Source: Natrinema gelatinilyticum
GTDB lineage: Archaea > Halobacteriota > Halobacteria > Halobacteriales > Natrialbaceae
Length of the DNA stretch: 64,000 nt
Reading direction: 5' to 3'
NCBI RefSeq assembly: GCF_024266705.1
Contig: NZ_CP100756.1
Coordinates: 2,294,001-2,358,000 of the forward strand
The stretch's first letter is position 1; the number at the start of each line of letters is the position of its first letter. The notes below the pieces were generated by a model. The model was not told the origin of the DNA, made no database searches, and was given only the letters and a program-made list of their open reading frames with translations. This document shows positions 52,687 to 61,195 of this stretch, piece by piece. The position numbers and the translations under genes are program-made.

Positions 52687-54423
52687 ATGCAATCGACGTC
52701 CCCTCGCTCGTCCGTCGTCCTCTTTTCGGTGCTGCTCGCCACGGTGATTCTGACCGGTGGGCTCGCTGGCCCGGCACTGGCGACCGGTGGACTCGCCGAC
52801 TCGGACCCGACGTCGGCCGCGGCCGCACGCGCGGACGAACCAGTCGCCGCCGACTCGACTGCGGCGGTAGCGTCGGCAGCCCTCCAGACCCAACGCGATC
52901 GGCCCGAGAATCCCACGACGGAGGGCACCGTCGGCTACGTCGCGGGCTACTGGTACGACGACGAACTGCCGGTCGACGATCAGTCGAACGCGGTCGTCGA
53001 CGACGACGAACTCACGCCAGTCGTCTACCGGGCGATGGCTCGCGTCGAGCGCATTCGGAACCTGACCTTCGAGGACGAAATTTCCGTGGACGTCGTCTCT
53101 CGTGCGGAGTACCGACGGACCAACGGCGACCGATTCGCGAACCTCTCCCCGGCCGAGCGCTTAGAGCAGAACGTCGGCTACGAAGCGCTGTTCACGGTCG
53201 ATCGGAACACGGCGGCCGCCGACGCGACCGAGTCGTTGTACGGCGGGGCCGTCAACGGCTACTACGACCCTGCCACCGACGAGATCGTTATCGTCTCCGA
53301 GAACCCCGAGACGCCCGAACTTGATGAACTCACGCTCGGTCACGAACTCGCCCACGCTCTCCAGGACCAGCGGTTCGACCTGTCCCAGCTCAACGGATCG
53401 ACGCAGGACGAGACCCTGGCTATCGACGGGCTCGTCGAAGGTGACGCAAAGCAGGTCGAACTCGAGTACGAGAATCGGTGTCAATACGAGTGGGACTGTC
53501 TCAGACCGAGCACCGGCGATCGAAATATCTCCGCCGACGTTAACTGGGGCATCTATTTCACCGTCTATCAGCCATACAGCGACGGTCCCGACTACGTCAC
53601 CCTCCGTCGCTATCAAGGTCGGGGCTGGTCGGCCATCGACGCGGCCTACGACGACCCGCCGACGACCACCACGGCCGTGATCCACCCCGACTCGGAACGC
53701 GAACCGGCGAACGTGTCGGTTCCGGACCGTTCGGGCGACGGCTGGCGACAGCTCACCGTCGACGGCGACGCGGCGTCCGACACCGTCGGCGAGGCCGGCA
53801 TGGTCGCGATGTTCGTCGCCGACGCGTTCGGATCGAGCCGGCAACCGGTAATCGAGCAGAGCGACTTCCTCGACGGCGGTCCCGGGTACGACTACAACCA
53901 GTCGGTCACGAACGGATGGGCCGGGGACCGACTGGTCGTCTACACGAACGACGACGTGACCAACACGAGCGCGCCGACGGCTGCCGGCGACGCCGGCTAC
54001 GTCTGGCGGTCGGAGTGGCAATCAGCCGCTAACGCCCAGGAATTCGTCGACGGCTACCTCCGATTGCTCGAGACGCACGGTGCCGAGTCTGTCGACGGCC
54101 GCCGAGACGCATTCCGGATCGCCGACGGTGGCTACAGCGGTGCGTACTATCTCGAGCAAAATGGGTCGACGGCGACGATCGTCCGCGCGCCGTCAGTCGA
54201 CGAACTGTCCGCCGTCGAGGCCGGTGCTGCACCTGCAGGTGAAGATTCACTCGACCTCCCGGCGAGCGACGAGTCGAACGAGTCCAACAATATACCTGGC
54301 CTCGGGCCGTCCGCCGTGGCTGGAGCGATTTGCCTCGTCGTCCTCGGTGCGGTGACTCGGATCGCGGTGAGTCGAGGCTGGCTCCAAATCGATCCTCGCG
54401 GCCGGAACCGGAATCGTGACTGA
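52687..54423 (+). CDS. Hvo_1808-family surface protein with HExxH motif (TM-anchored)
   Basis: This 578-residue protein has an N-terminal hydrophobic signal helix (VVLFSVLLATVILTGGLAG, residues 10-28), a large acidic ectodomain and a C-terminal helix (VAGAICLVVLGAVTRIAVS) followed by basic residues. HELAHALQD with His 219/Glu 220/His 223 is a gluzincin-type zinc site; a Glu near 252 (LVEGDAK) may be the third ligand. It is homologous to the next gene. It probably acts on the cell surface, as peptidase or adhesin; activity is not established. Confidence 0.8.
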   Translation: MQSTSPRSSVVLFSVLLATVILTGGLAGPALATGGLADSDPTSAAAARADEPVAADSTAAVASAALQTQRDRPENPTTEGTVGYVAGYWYDDELPVDDQSNAVVDDDELTPVVYRAMARVERIRNLTFEDEISVDVVSRAEYRRTNGDRFANLSPAERLEQNVGYEALFTVDRNTAAADATESLYGGAVNGYYDPATDEIVIVSENPETPELDELTLGHELAHALQDQRFDLSQLNGSTQDETLAIDGLVEGDAKQVELEYENRCQYEWDCLRPSTGDRNISADVNWGIYFTVYQPYSDGPDYVTLRRYQGRGWSAIDAAYDDPPTTTTAVIHPDSEREPANVSVPDRSGDGWRQLTVDGDAASDTVGEAGMVAMFVADAFGSSRQPVIEQSDFLDGGPGYDYNQSVTNGWAGDRLVVYTNDDVTNTSAPTAAGDAGYVWRSEWQSAANAQEFVDGYLRLLETHGAESVDGRRDAFRIADGGYSGAYYLEQNGSTATIVRAPSVDELSAVEAGAAPAGEDSLDLPASDESNESNNIPGLGPSAVAGAICLVVLGAVTRIAVSRGWLQIDPRGRNRNRD

Positions 54424-54477
54424 GCCTCGAGCCGATAGATTGATATGCTGAATGCCGTCGTACCGAACAGCAGGCAC

Positions 54478-55974
54478 ATGAATCGGGTCAGACTGCTCGC
54501 GGTTATCGCGTTGGTGGTGCTCTCGGGGTGTACGCTCCCCGGCGACACGAATGGGTTCGATTCCGACGGCGACCTCGGGCACGTCGGCGAGTACGCACAC
54601 GACGAGACGCTCGCGTTCGACACGAGCGACGGCCTCACTCGCGAGCAACTCGAGGCGGTCAAGTACCGGGCGATGGCGCGGATCGAGGTCGTCCGTGGGC
54701 GCCAGTTCACACGCGACGTCGAACTCGAGGTGCTGACCCGAGCCGAGTATCGCGACCGGCGGGCGGCCGGAACCGCGAATGCGTCGGCGTTCCGGAACGA
54801 ACTCTGGCGTGGTGCGTTCGTGGTCGACGGCGAGACGGACGTCAGTCAGGCGTTCGACGATCTCTACAGGAACGCCATCCAGGGCTACTACGTCAACGAT
54901 CGGATCGTGATCGTCGCCGAGGACACTGATCGGATCCGGATCGACCGGTGGGTCCTAGTCCACGAACTGACTCACGCGCTGCAGGATCAGCAGTTCGGGA
55001 TTTCACGGGAGGCGGAAACGATAGACGGCATTCGAGCCGAGAACGGCGTGATCGAGGGTGAAGCGAGCTACGTCTCGCGTCGCTACGACCGCCGTTGTGG
55101 GGACGAGTGGCAGTGTCTCCCGGGCGGGAAGGGAGAGACGAGCACCGGCGAGGCGCTCGCCGACCGTCCCTTCGACGCCGGTCTCTACCTCTCGATCTAC
55201 GTCCCATATGCGGAAGGGCCGCAGTTCGTCGCCGATCTCGCCGAACGCGGTGGCTGGGACGCCGTCGACCGTGCTCACAGAACTCCTCCCCGGAGCACCA
55301 CCCAGTTGATCCATCCAGGCCACTATCCCGCCACCCAACCGGAAGCGGTCACGATTCCGGATCGCTCGAGCGACGACTGGCGGCCGATCACGGAGAGAAC
55401 CGACGACGAGGGCGATCGCGCAGGCACACCTGACCCCCGCACGGAGACGATCGGCGAGGCGACCCTGTTCGCGATGCTGTGGGAAAACGGCGTGATCGAC
55501 CGCCCGCTCACTGAGAGTGGGTCCGATCTCGCGCCGTACAACTACTCTCACCCAGCGACCGCGGGGTGGGCCGGGGACAGCTTCCGGGTCTACCAGAGTA
55601 CGTCTGATCCCAATCGAACCGGACACGTCTGGCGGCTCGCCTGGGACAGTCCGGCAGATGCGACGGCGTTCGCCGACGCGTATCGACGGCTCCTCGAGAA
55701 TCGTGGAGCCGAAGCGGTCGAATCCGCGGGATCGACGGCGGGAACCGTGTATCGAATTTCAGACGGAGAGCCGTTCGCCGGCGCCTACCGAGTCGCTGTC
55801 GTCGACGAAACGGTCGTGATCGTCGGCGCCCCGACAGGTGACGATCTCGAATCGATCCACGCTGCGAGGTCGGAGTCGGAGATGGCCCCTTCACTCGAGC
55901 CTGCTGCTACCCTCGAATCGACCGCCCGACCTCCCGGTCTCCTGGCTTCCGATCGGTCGGCGGTGTCCACCTAG
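54478..55974 (+). CDS. Hvo_1808-family surface lipoprotein with HExxH motif
   Basis: The 498-residue protein starts with a hydrophobic signal and lipobox (VVLSGCTL), so it is probably lipid-anchored, unlike its TM-anchored paralogue upstream. HELTHALQDQQF places His 162/Glu 163/His 166 for zinc, and VIEGEAS further on supplies a likely Glu ligand. The gene lies 54 nt after its paralogue; both probably form one transcript. The stop at 55972 is followed by 56 in-frame codons of protein-like composition, see findings. Confidence 0.8.
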   Translation: MNRVRLLAVIALVVLSGCTLPGDTNGFDSDGDLGHVGEYAHDETLAFDTSDGLTREQLEAVKYRAMARIEVVRGRQFTRDVELEVLTRAEYRDRRAAGTANASAFRNELWRGAFVVDGETDVSQAFDDLYRNAIQGYYVNDRIVIVAEDTDRIRIDRWVLVHELTHALQDQQFGISREAETIDGIRAENGVIEGEASYVSRRYDRRCGDEWQCLPGGKGETSTGEALADRPFDAGLYLSIYVPYAEGPQFVADLAERGGWDAVDRAHRTPPRSTTQLIHPGHYPATQPEAVTIPDRSSDDWRPITERTDDEGDRAGTPDPRTETIGEATLFAMLWENGVIDRPLTESGSDLAPYNYSHPATAGWAGDSFRVYQSTSDPNRTGHVWRLAWDSPADATAFADAYRRLLENRGAEAVESAGSTAGTVYRISDGEPFAGAYRVAVVDETVVIVGAPTGDDLESIHAARSESEMAPSLEPAATLESTARPPGLLASDRSAVST

Positions 55975-56175
55975 CGGGGAACCAGAACCGTCACAGCAGG
56001 GACGGGAACCGTCGCCGCGAGTATCGGGCCCCTCAGCACGAGTGGTACGTACGATCACGGCGCCGATACTACGGACACCGACAGCGACGCCGGCGCAATC
56101 ACAGCAGGGTCGGTGGCCATGTCTCAGTCGGCGCCAGACGGGTAGCTTTTTTGCCTCCCGGGAAAAACCGGTGAT

Positions 56176-57375
56176 ATGTCAAATCCGTTCGGAACGGTCC
56201 CCCCTGAAGCGATTCTCGAGGGGAAAGCGACCGACGCCTACTTCGAGCGCACCCGGGCCACGCTCGAATACGCGGACAAGAATCCACACGTGGTCGCCGA
56301 AGTGACCGCAGATCAATTTCCGACCGGGGAGTTCGAGGTTTTCACCGGCGTGAAGGATGTCGCGACGCTACTCGAAGGCAGACGGCTCGACGTCGACGCG
56401 CTCCCCGACGGCCAGTTGTTCGACGGTGGGCCGGTACTTCGGATCGAGGGACGGTACCTCGAGTTCGCCGAATTCGAGACGTCGTTGCTCGGCTTTTGTT
56501 CACAGCCCAGCGGGTTCGCGACGGCCGCACTCGAGGCTCGACTGGCGGCCCCGGACTCGCTCGTCCTCTCGTTCGGCGCGCGCCACGTCCACCCTGTGAT
56601 TGCGACCACGGTCGAGCGTGCAGCCTTGCTCGCGGGTTTAGATGGCTTCTCCCACGTCGCCGCAGGAGAGATCCTGGGACGGGAAGCGGGCGGGACGATG
56701 CCCCACGCGCTCATGTTCTGTTTCGGCGAGGGCAACCAGGCCGAGGCCTGGGAGGCGTTCGACGAGGCCGTTTCCGATGACGTTCCCCGAATCGCGCTGG
56801 TCGACACCTTCTGGGACGAGAAAAGCGAGAGTCTCCTGGCGGCCGAGACGCTCGGCGACGACCTCGACGGCGTTCGCATCGACACGACCAGCTCCCGTCG
56901 CGGAGACTTCGAACACATCATCCGCGAAGTCCGCTGGGAACTCGACGCTCGCGGCTACGAGGACGTCGACATCTTCTGTAGCGGCGGCCTCGAGCCCGAT
57001 ACTATCCGTCCGCTGCGCGAGATCGCAGACGGGTTCGGCGTCGGGAGCTACATCACCGGGGCCGATTCGGTTGACTTCAGCCTCGATATCGTCGAAATCA
57101 GCGAGGGATCGGACGGTCCCTCGAGCAGCCGGACGCAGTCCGGCGACGAGGGCGAACCCGTCTCCAAGCGGGGCAAACTCGGCGGCGTCAAGGAGGTCTA
57201 TCGAACCCCTGACGGCGGCCACCAGATCACTCTCGCAGACCGCGAGGGCCCGACCGACGGCGAGTCGTTGTTCGAGCCGCTGATTCGCGACGGCGAGATC
57301 GTCCGCGAATTCGATCTCGACGAGGCGACCGACCGGTGTCTTGAGGACGCCGAGACGGTCGGGTTCGGTCAGTGA
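56176..57375 (+). CDS. Nicotinate phosphoribosyltransferase
   Basis: The 399-residue enzyme makes nicotinate mononucleotide from nicotinate and PRPP in NAD salvage. Signature regions are the N-terminal TDAYFERTRATLEYADKNP, LLGFCSQPSGFAT, SFGARHVHPVIA and the phosphate-binding IFCSGGLEPDTIRPL ... GVGSYITGADSVDF. It complements nadABC earlier in the window and the possible nicotinamidase at 45674. It has its own upstream region of about 200 nt. Confidence 0.9.
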   Translation: MSNPFGTVPPEAILEGKATDAYFERTRATLEYADKNPHVVAEVTADQFPTGEFEVFTGVKDVATLLEGRRLDVDALPDGQLFDGGPVLRIEGRYLEFAEFETSLLGFCSQPSGFATAALEARLAAPDSLVLSFGARHVHPVIATTVERAALLAGLDGFSHVAAGEILGREAGGTMPHALMFCFGEGNQAEAWEAFDEAVSDDVPRIALVDTFWDEKSESLLAAETLGDDLDGVRIDTTSSRRGDFEHIIREVRWELDARGYEDVDIFCSGGLEPDTIRPLREIADGFGVGSYITGADSVDFSLDIVEISEGSDGPSSSRTQSGDEGEPVSKRGKLGGVKEVYRTPDGGHQITLADREGPTDGESLFEPLIRDGEIVREFDLDEATDRCLEDAETVGFGQ

Positions 57376-57404
57376 CTGATTCGATTCCTGATACCGATAT
57401 CGCA

Positions 57405-57620
57405 ATGGGACTGGCAATTCGACTCGTCACCGTCGTCGCGCTCATCGGGTTCTGTAACTGGATCGTCCTCTAGTGACCCTCGGTCAGTTCGATGCTGTTC
57501 CTCATCCTCGTCGACACGATTGCCATCTGGCTCGCCGTCCACTATGTCTTCGATGCGCTGAACGGCCCGGTTGGCGTGAACCCCGCGGATCTGAACGAGC
57601 CGGTGCGGACGGGGGAGTGA
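57405..57620 (+). pseudogene. Small membrane protein interrupted by two in-frame stop codons
   Basis: One frame reads MGLAIRLVTVVALIGFCNWI then VL, stop TAG, stop TGA (57471-57476), then continues with MLFLILVDTIAIWLAVHYVF and a polar tail to 57620. Both halves are hydrophobic and protein-like. In another frame the intervening bases read SDPRSVR, which would join the halves naturally, so two small indels are likely. Either a broken gene or two micro-ORFs of 22 and 42 residues. Confidence 0.5.
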
Positions 57621-57696
57621 AGTGTCGGTGCGATCGGTACCCGGAGACAGGGCGGACTCTCGAGGAACGAATCGTCGGACGAACGGTATCTAGTAC

Positions 57697-58299
57697 TCAG
57701 ACTTGTTCGATGCTGCCGTCTGCTTTGCGTTCGCGGAAGACCTGCCCCTCGAATAGCGTGACGACGACGTCGTCGTTCTGCCAGGCGCCGGGGGCGAGCT
57801 TGGCTTTTCGGCACGTTCGATCGAGATACTCGCGGGCACTCCAGTTGTTCTCGACCGGTACCGTCGGGTACAGCCAGCCACCTTCGCCGCCGCCATCGAT
57901 GGCGACGCCGTGGGTGCCGAGTTCGAGGTCGACTAACGGATCGTCGGTGAGAACGACGTTCCTGACGGTACAAACCGAAACCGTGAGATTCGGTAGTTCC
58001 GATGGACTCACCTCAGAGCCACAGGAGTCTCCGCTCGCGGCTTCGATCGCCGCGTCGACGATGACGTGGCCAAGTTGGTCGTCCGAGCGGTAGCCGCCCG
58101 CACAGCCCCGCAGGCTTCCCCGTCCACGGGTCGACTCGAGGCGGACGAATGCGCCGGTTCGCTCGTAGAACGCTTCGCGCATGCTGCCGGGTTGTTCTCG
58201 TTGTCCGTGTTGTACGTAAGATTCGACGGCCTCGCGCGCAAGTTCCACGGCGCGCGCGCCGTCTTCGTAGGAGAGGTCGACGCCCTGTCGCTGGGACAT
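57697..58299 (-). CDS. AMMECR1-domain protein (TIGR00296 family)
   Basis: The 200-residue protein has the AMMECR1 fold: AFVRLESTRGRGSLRGCAGG (about residues 49-68), which includes the conserved LRGC motif around a reactive-looking Cys, and PVENNWSAREYLDRTCRKA in the second half. It is part of the AmmeMemoRadiSam set in archaea, where partner Memo and radical-SAM proteins occur elsewhere; the biochemical role is unresolved. The start at 58299 is preferred. Confidence 0.85.
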   Translation of the reverse strand: MSQRQGVDLSYEDGARAVELAREAVESYVQHGQREQPGSMREAFYERTGAFVRLESTRGRGSLRGCAGGYRSDDQLGHVIVDAAIEAASGDSCGSEVSPSELPNLTVSVCTVRNVVLTDDPLVDLELGTHGVAIDGGGEGGWLYPTVPVENNWSAREYLDRTCRKAKLAPGAWQNDDVVVTLFEGQVFRERKADGSIEQV

Positions 58300-58418
58300 A
58301 CAGATGAACATGGGAACCGTCGTCCTAAAACGCTTCCATTCGTTTCCGGCGTTCGTACGGGGGACGACGGGCGAATTAATTCACTCACGTGATCGTCGAT
58401 AATTGGGGGACGGCCCGT

Positions 58419-59440
58419 TCACTCTGTCCGATGCGAACGTTCAGAACACGTCCCATATATTCGAAAATTTATAATTTCGGCACCGATTCGAGTTCCATCG
58501 CGCGTGATCGAGAACCGTTCTCGATCGGAACGCCCCTTCGATACGACGCCGTGGAACACGCTGCTAGCAAGTACTGCAGCCGGTCGTACGAAGTCGTCGA
58601 CGACTCGATCGATGCAGCCGACCGGGCGACCGGGGACGAAGTAATCGCAGTGCTGCGGCACGGACGTCGTCACGTCGACGTCGTCGTAGTCGTCGGGCAT
58701 CGATCCGTCGTCCCACCAACTCCCGCAATCCGCGCCTTCACACCCCAGTCCGTCCTCGACGGTACGAAGGTCGTAAAACGTACAGACCACGGTATCGTTC
58801 TCGGAGCGATAGCTGTACACTTCGTCCGCGGAGGCCCGAATGCCGGCCGAAAACCGACCGTCGTCACACACCGAATCATCTTCGACGGCAGCTCCGAGCA
58901 GCGAAACGGTATCGAGGACGACGTCACCGTCGAGTTCGGAGAGCGTCTCGAGTATCACTCGAGTCCCCAGCGAGTGGCCGACGACACGAATCGTCGTCTC
59001 TCCCGTCGGTTGTAACTCGTCGCAGAGCCAGCGACCGAGCCGAACCCCGGCAGCGTCGGCGTTGCTCTCCGCCTGCCAGAAATTGAGCGTGTCCGACGCC
59101 TAGAACGCGGCGATCACTGGTTGGGCGTAGCCCGCTTCCCGGAGTACCTGCTCGAGCGCGTACGTCTGGCTGTCGCTCTGCGCTCTTCCATTCCAGCCGT
59201 GGATGTAGAGGCATAGTTCGTCTTCGTCCAGTCCCAGTAGGCTGGGTCGCTCCTGTGTCAAATCGACCGTCTGATACGTCTTCGGCGAGTCCGGCCAGTT
59301 CGAGCAGTCTTTGATACTGCCCGCAGAGACGGAGCCGTACGCGCCCGCGAATCCGATCGTGCTGACCGTTGCAGCCGACGCGATCCCGAGAACGCGGCGC
59401 CGAGTCGTTCGTTTCGGTTTCCGCTCTGTTCTCCCGTCGC
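58419..59440 (-). pseudogene. Exported alpha/beta hydrolase interrupted by an amber codon
   Basis: The N-terminal half has a twin-arginine signal (TTRRRVLGIASAATVSTIG) and ends at a TAG (59100-59102) just after QPVIAAF. The same frame then continues ASDTLNFWQAESNADAAG, the nucleophile elbow VVGHSLGTRV and a full C-terminal half to 58419. TGG (Trp) to TAG would explain it. The start region may also be shifted, because the only good ATG nearby is in another frame. Without these lesions this would be a lipase/esterase-like secreted hydrolase. Confidence 0.7.
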
Positions 59441-60120
59441 CATGTCCTACGACGATCGGGGGACTTATTCTCCAGAGGGCCCAATAGATACTGGGAGAGA
59501 GAGCCCGGCTGCCGCGATGGTCGTGCCGGCAACGGCGCGACCACGGGATACGTTGGCCGACCCACCGGGTCGCCCAGCGCCTGCGAGGAAAGTCCCCCCA
59601 CCCGTTCGGGCAGGTGACCGGGCGCAAGTCCGGAGCGGGAGACCGCTGGCCCTGGAACAGAAACGACACGTCTCGGCCCGACCGATGACGCGCGCGAACC
59701 CAACCGCGAGGAAGGGGAGTTAACCCGCAGAGGGATCGAGCGACTCCGAGTGCGTTACACAGGGTCGCCCGGTGGTCGACCGATCACGGTTCGAACCCGT
59801 GGATCGCGCACGACAGGTGACGGCGGTGCACCCGCCAGTCGATCTCGTCGTGATCGACCACTCCGTGACGGCCGAGGATCGATGGAACGGCGAATCCTCA
59901 CCGGTGCAAGTCCGCGCCGTGGTAGCCCGAACGTCCCACGGCCCGCCGTGGACGGCGCGGATGCTCAGCCGAATGCCGGGTCGAACAGAAGGGGGCTTAC
60001 TCCTCTCACCCACGTTCATCTCCGCGAGCGATGCGTCCAGCATCTCGTCGGTCGATCGACGGACCGAATCGACGTTCGCTTGCACGTACCATCGGTTGCA
60101 GAACACTCATCGTGACGAAC
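59441..60120. other. Intergenic or decayed stretch, no gene recognised
   Basis: Both strands show only weak frames; one plus frame at about 59772-60000 has borderline composition. The stretch lies between two damaged genes and probably holds decayed sequence. Confidence 0.4.
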
Positions 60121-60348
60121 ATGGGCACCGTTCGCGGACTCGACGAGATCGAAGGCCTGTTCGAAGACCTCTTCGAGGAGTTCTCCCAGGAAGGAGCCAC
60201 GATCGACGTAGATCAGGAGCGCGTCTCGGCCGGCCGGTCGACTCCAGCGGCGATCGAGGCCTCGATCCCAGTGAACAGCCCGTGGACGGCGAGGAACACG
60301 CCGAGCAAAAACAGGGTTCCGAAGATCAAGGGGTCCCAGAGACCATAG
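60121..60348 (+). pseudogene. Truncated small protein gene
   Basis: The first 40 codons (MGTVRGLDEIEGLFEDLFEE, then FSQEGATIDVDQERVSAG) have strong haloarchaeal codon use. From about 60240 the frame runs antisense into the convergent membrane gene and loses protein character. It looks like the N-terminal piece of a gene cut by rearrangement. The function is unknown. Confidence 0.4.
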
Positions 60349-60467
60349 CTGTCTATTTCACCGTAGGTGATCAACGCGATCGCTAATCCAGCCACGACCT
60401 TCAGAACGTGATTTGCGTATCGATCCGACGACCAAAGCTCCAGCAGGGTGTGATTAGCGTACGTCAT
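60213..60467 (-). CDS. Small haloarchaeal membrane protein
   Basis: This 84-residue protein has two hydrophobic helices (VLKVVAGLAIALITYGEI and PLIFGTLFLLGVFLAVHGLF) and a short cytosolic tail. The ATG at 60467 was chosen; the much longer open frame upstream to 60788 translates the tRNA gene and its duplicated 3' end and is artefactual. The function is unknown. The last 20 codons overlap the truncated gene on the other strand. Confidence 0.6.
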   Translation of the reverse strand: MTYANHTLLELWSSDRYANHVLKVVAGLAIALITYGEIDSYGLWDPLIFGTLFLLGVFLAVHGLFTGIEASIAAGVDRPAETRS

Positions 60468-60570
60468 ACCCGTTCGTACCCAGTACTGTATGAAAACTGT
60501 TCCAGTTCTGACGGAAGTCTGAACCCTTTCCGCACGACCTGAGCGACGCGAAGCATTCGCAAGGAGTGAG

Positions 60571-60593
60571 CGTCCTGACGGAGATTTCAACTC
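60571..60593. repeat. Duplicated 3' end of tRNA-Arg (attachment-site-like)
   Basis: This 23-bp stretch equals the tRNA 3' end at 60712-60734 with one mismatch (c for g at the 18th base) and the same orientation. It begins cgtcctgacggagattt. Such a direct repeat 141 bp from a tRNA 3' end is what site-specific integration or excision leaves behind. An inverted copy of the T-arm (aaatctccgt) also lies at about 60642-60651. Confidence 0.6.
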
Positions 60594-60711
60594 GTGAAGA
60601 CGGTTGACCTCACTTCGTTCGGTCGCTGCGACTTCCCTGCTCAAATCTCCGTTTACGAGTTTCGTCGACGCTGGCCGCTCGCTACGCTCGCAGGCTTGGC
60701 GTCGACAGAAA

Positions 60712-60784
60712 CGTCCTGACGGAGATTTGAACTCCGGTCCCTGGCTCCGCAAGCCAAGAGGATAGTCCACTACCCTATCAGGAC
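60712..60784 (-). tRNA. tRNA-Arg (anticodon GCG)
   Basis: A cloverleaf can be drawn on the minus strand. The acceptor stem gtcctga pairs perfectly with tcaggac, the T-arm cggag/ctccg encloses ttcaaat, and the anticodon stem ttggc/gccag encloses ttgcgga with anticodon GCG, decoding CGC. The length is 73 nt including discriminator G. No CCA is encoded and no intron is seen. Its 3' end is duplicated at 60571-60593. Confidence 0.9.
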
Positions 60785-61195
60785 TCATCTCATCGTAGCC
60801 GCGTAGACATTAAAGCCCTTTCGAAAGGATTCGGTCGCCGCCCGTCGATTCCTGTCGATTGCGGACACGGTTCGGACTCGAGAGCGGACGTGGACACACC
60901 TCGGCGATTCGACGGTCGATCGGACAGTCGGGGATTCGGATCGCGAGTGTCGAATTGGCCTCCTCGAGCCGCCTGTTTCAGTTTTCAGACTGAATTTTTT
61001 ATATTATGGGGAGGCCAGCGGACCTCGTGATCTATCGCTCGCAGTATCCCGACTTACGAACCGACCGACCCGGTTCGACGAGACCGAGTTCGGTCAATCC
61101 GACCGGCTCTACCGCGCCCCACATCGAACGCAGAACGACGCTGGGATACCGAATGGATAACGCTTATGCGCGGGCTACCCATGCACGAGCATAGA
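60785..61195. other. Spacer with AT-rich patch before the RPA gene
   Basis: A clear AT-rich patch (gaattttttatattatgg, about 60991-61008) and a second TATA-like element cttatgcg at 61163-61170, about 30 nt before the RPA start, are present. A plus-strand frame at 61006-61194 is not protein-like. No other feature was seen. Confidence 0.5.

Noticed and set aside
59100..59102. TAG as pyrrolysine or other recoding
   Set aside because: No sign of a pyrrolysine system here and a simple Trp-to-stop change explains it better.
60468..60788. Long minus-strand frame reading through the tRNA region (contains KSPSGR twice)
   Set aside because: It translates the tRNA-Arg gene and its duplicated 3' end; only the part after the ATG at 60467 looks like a real protein.
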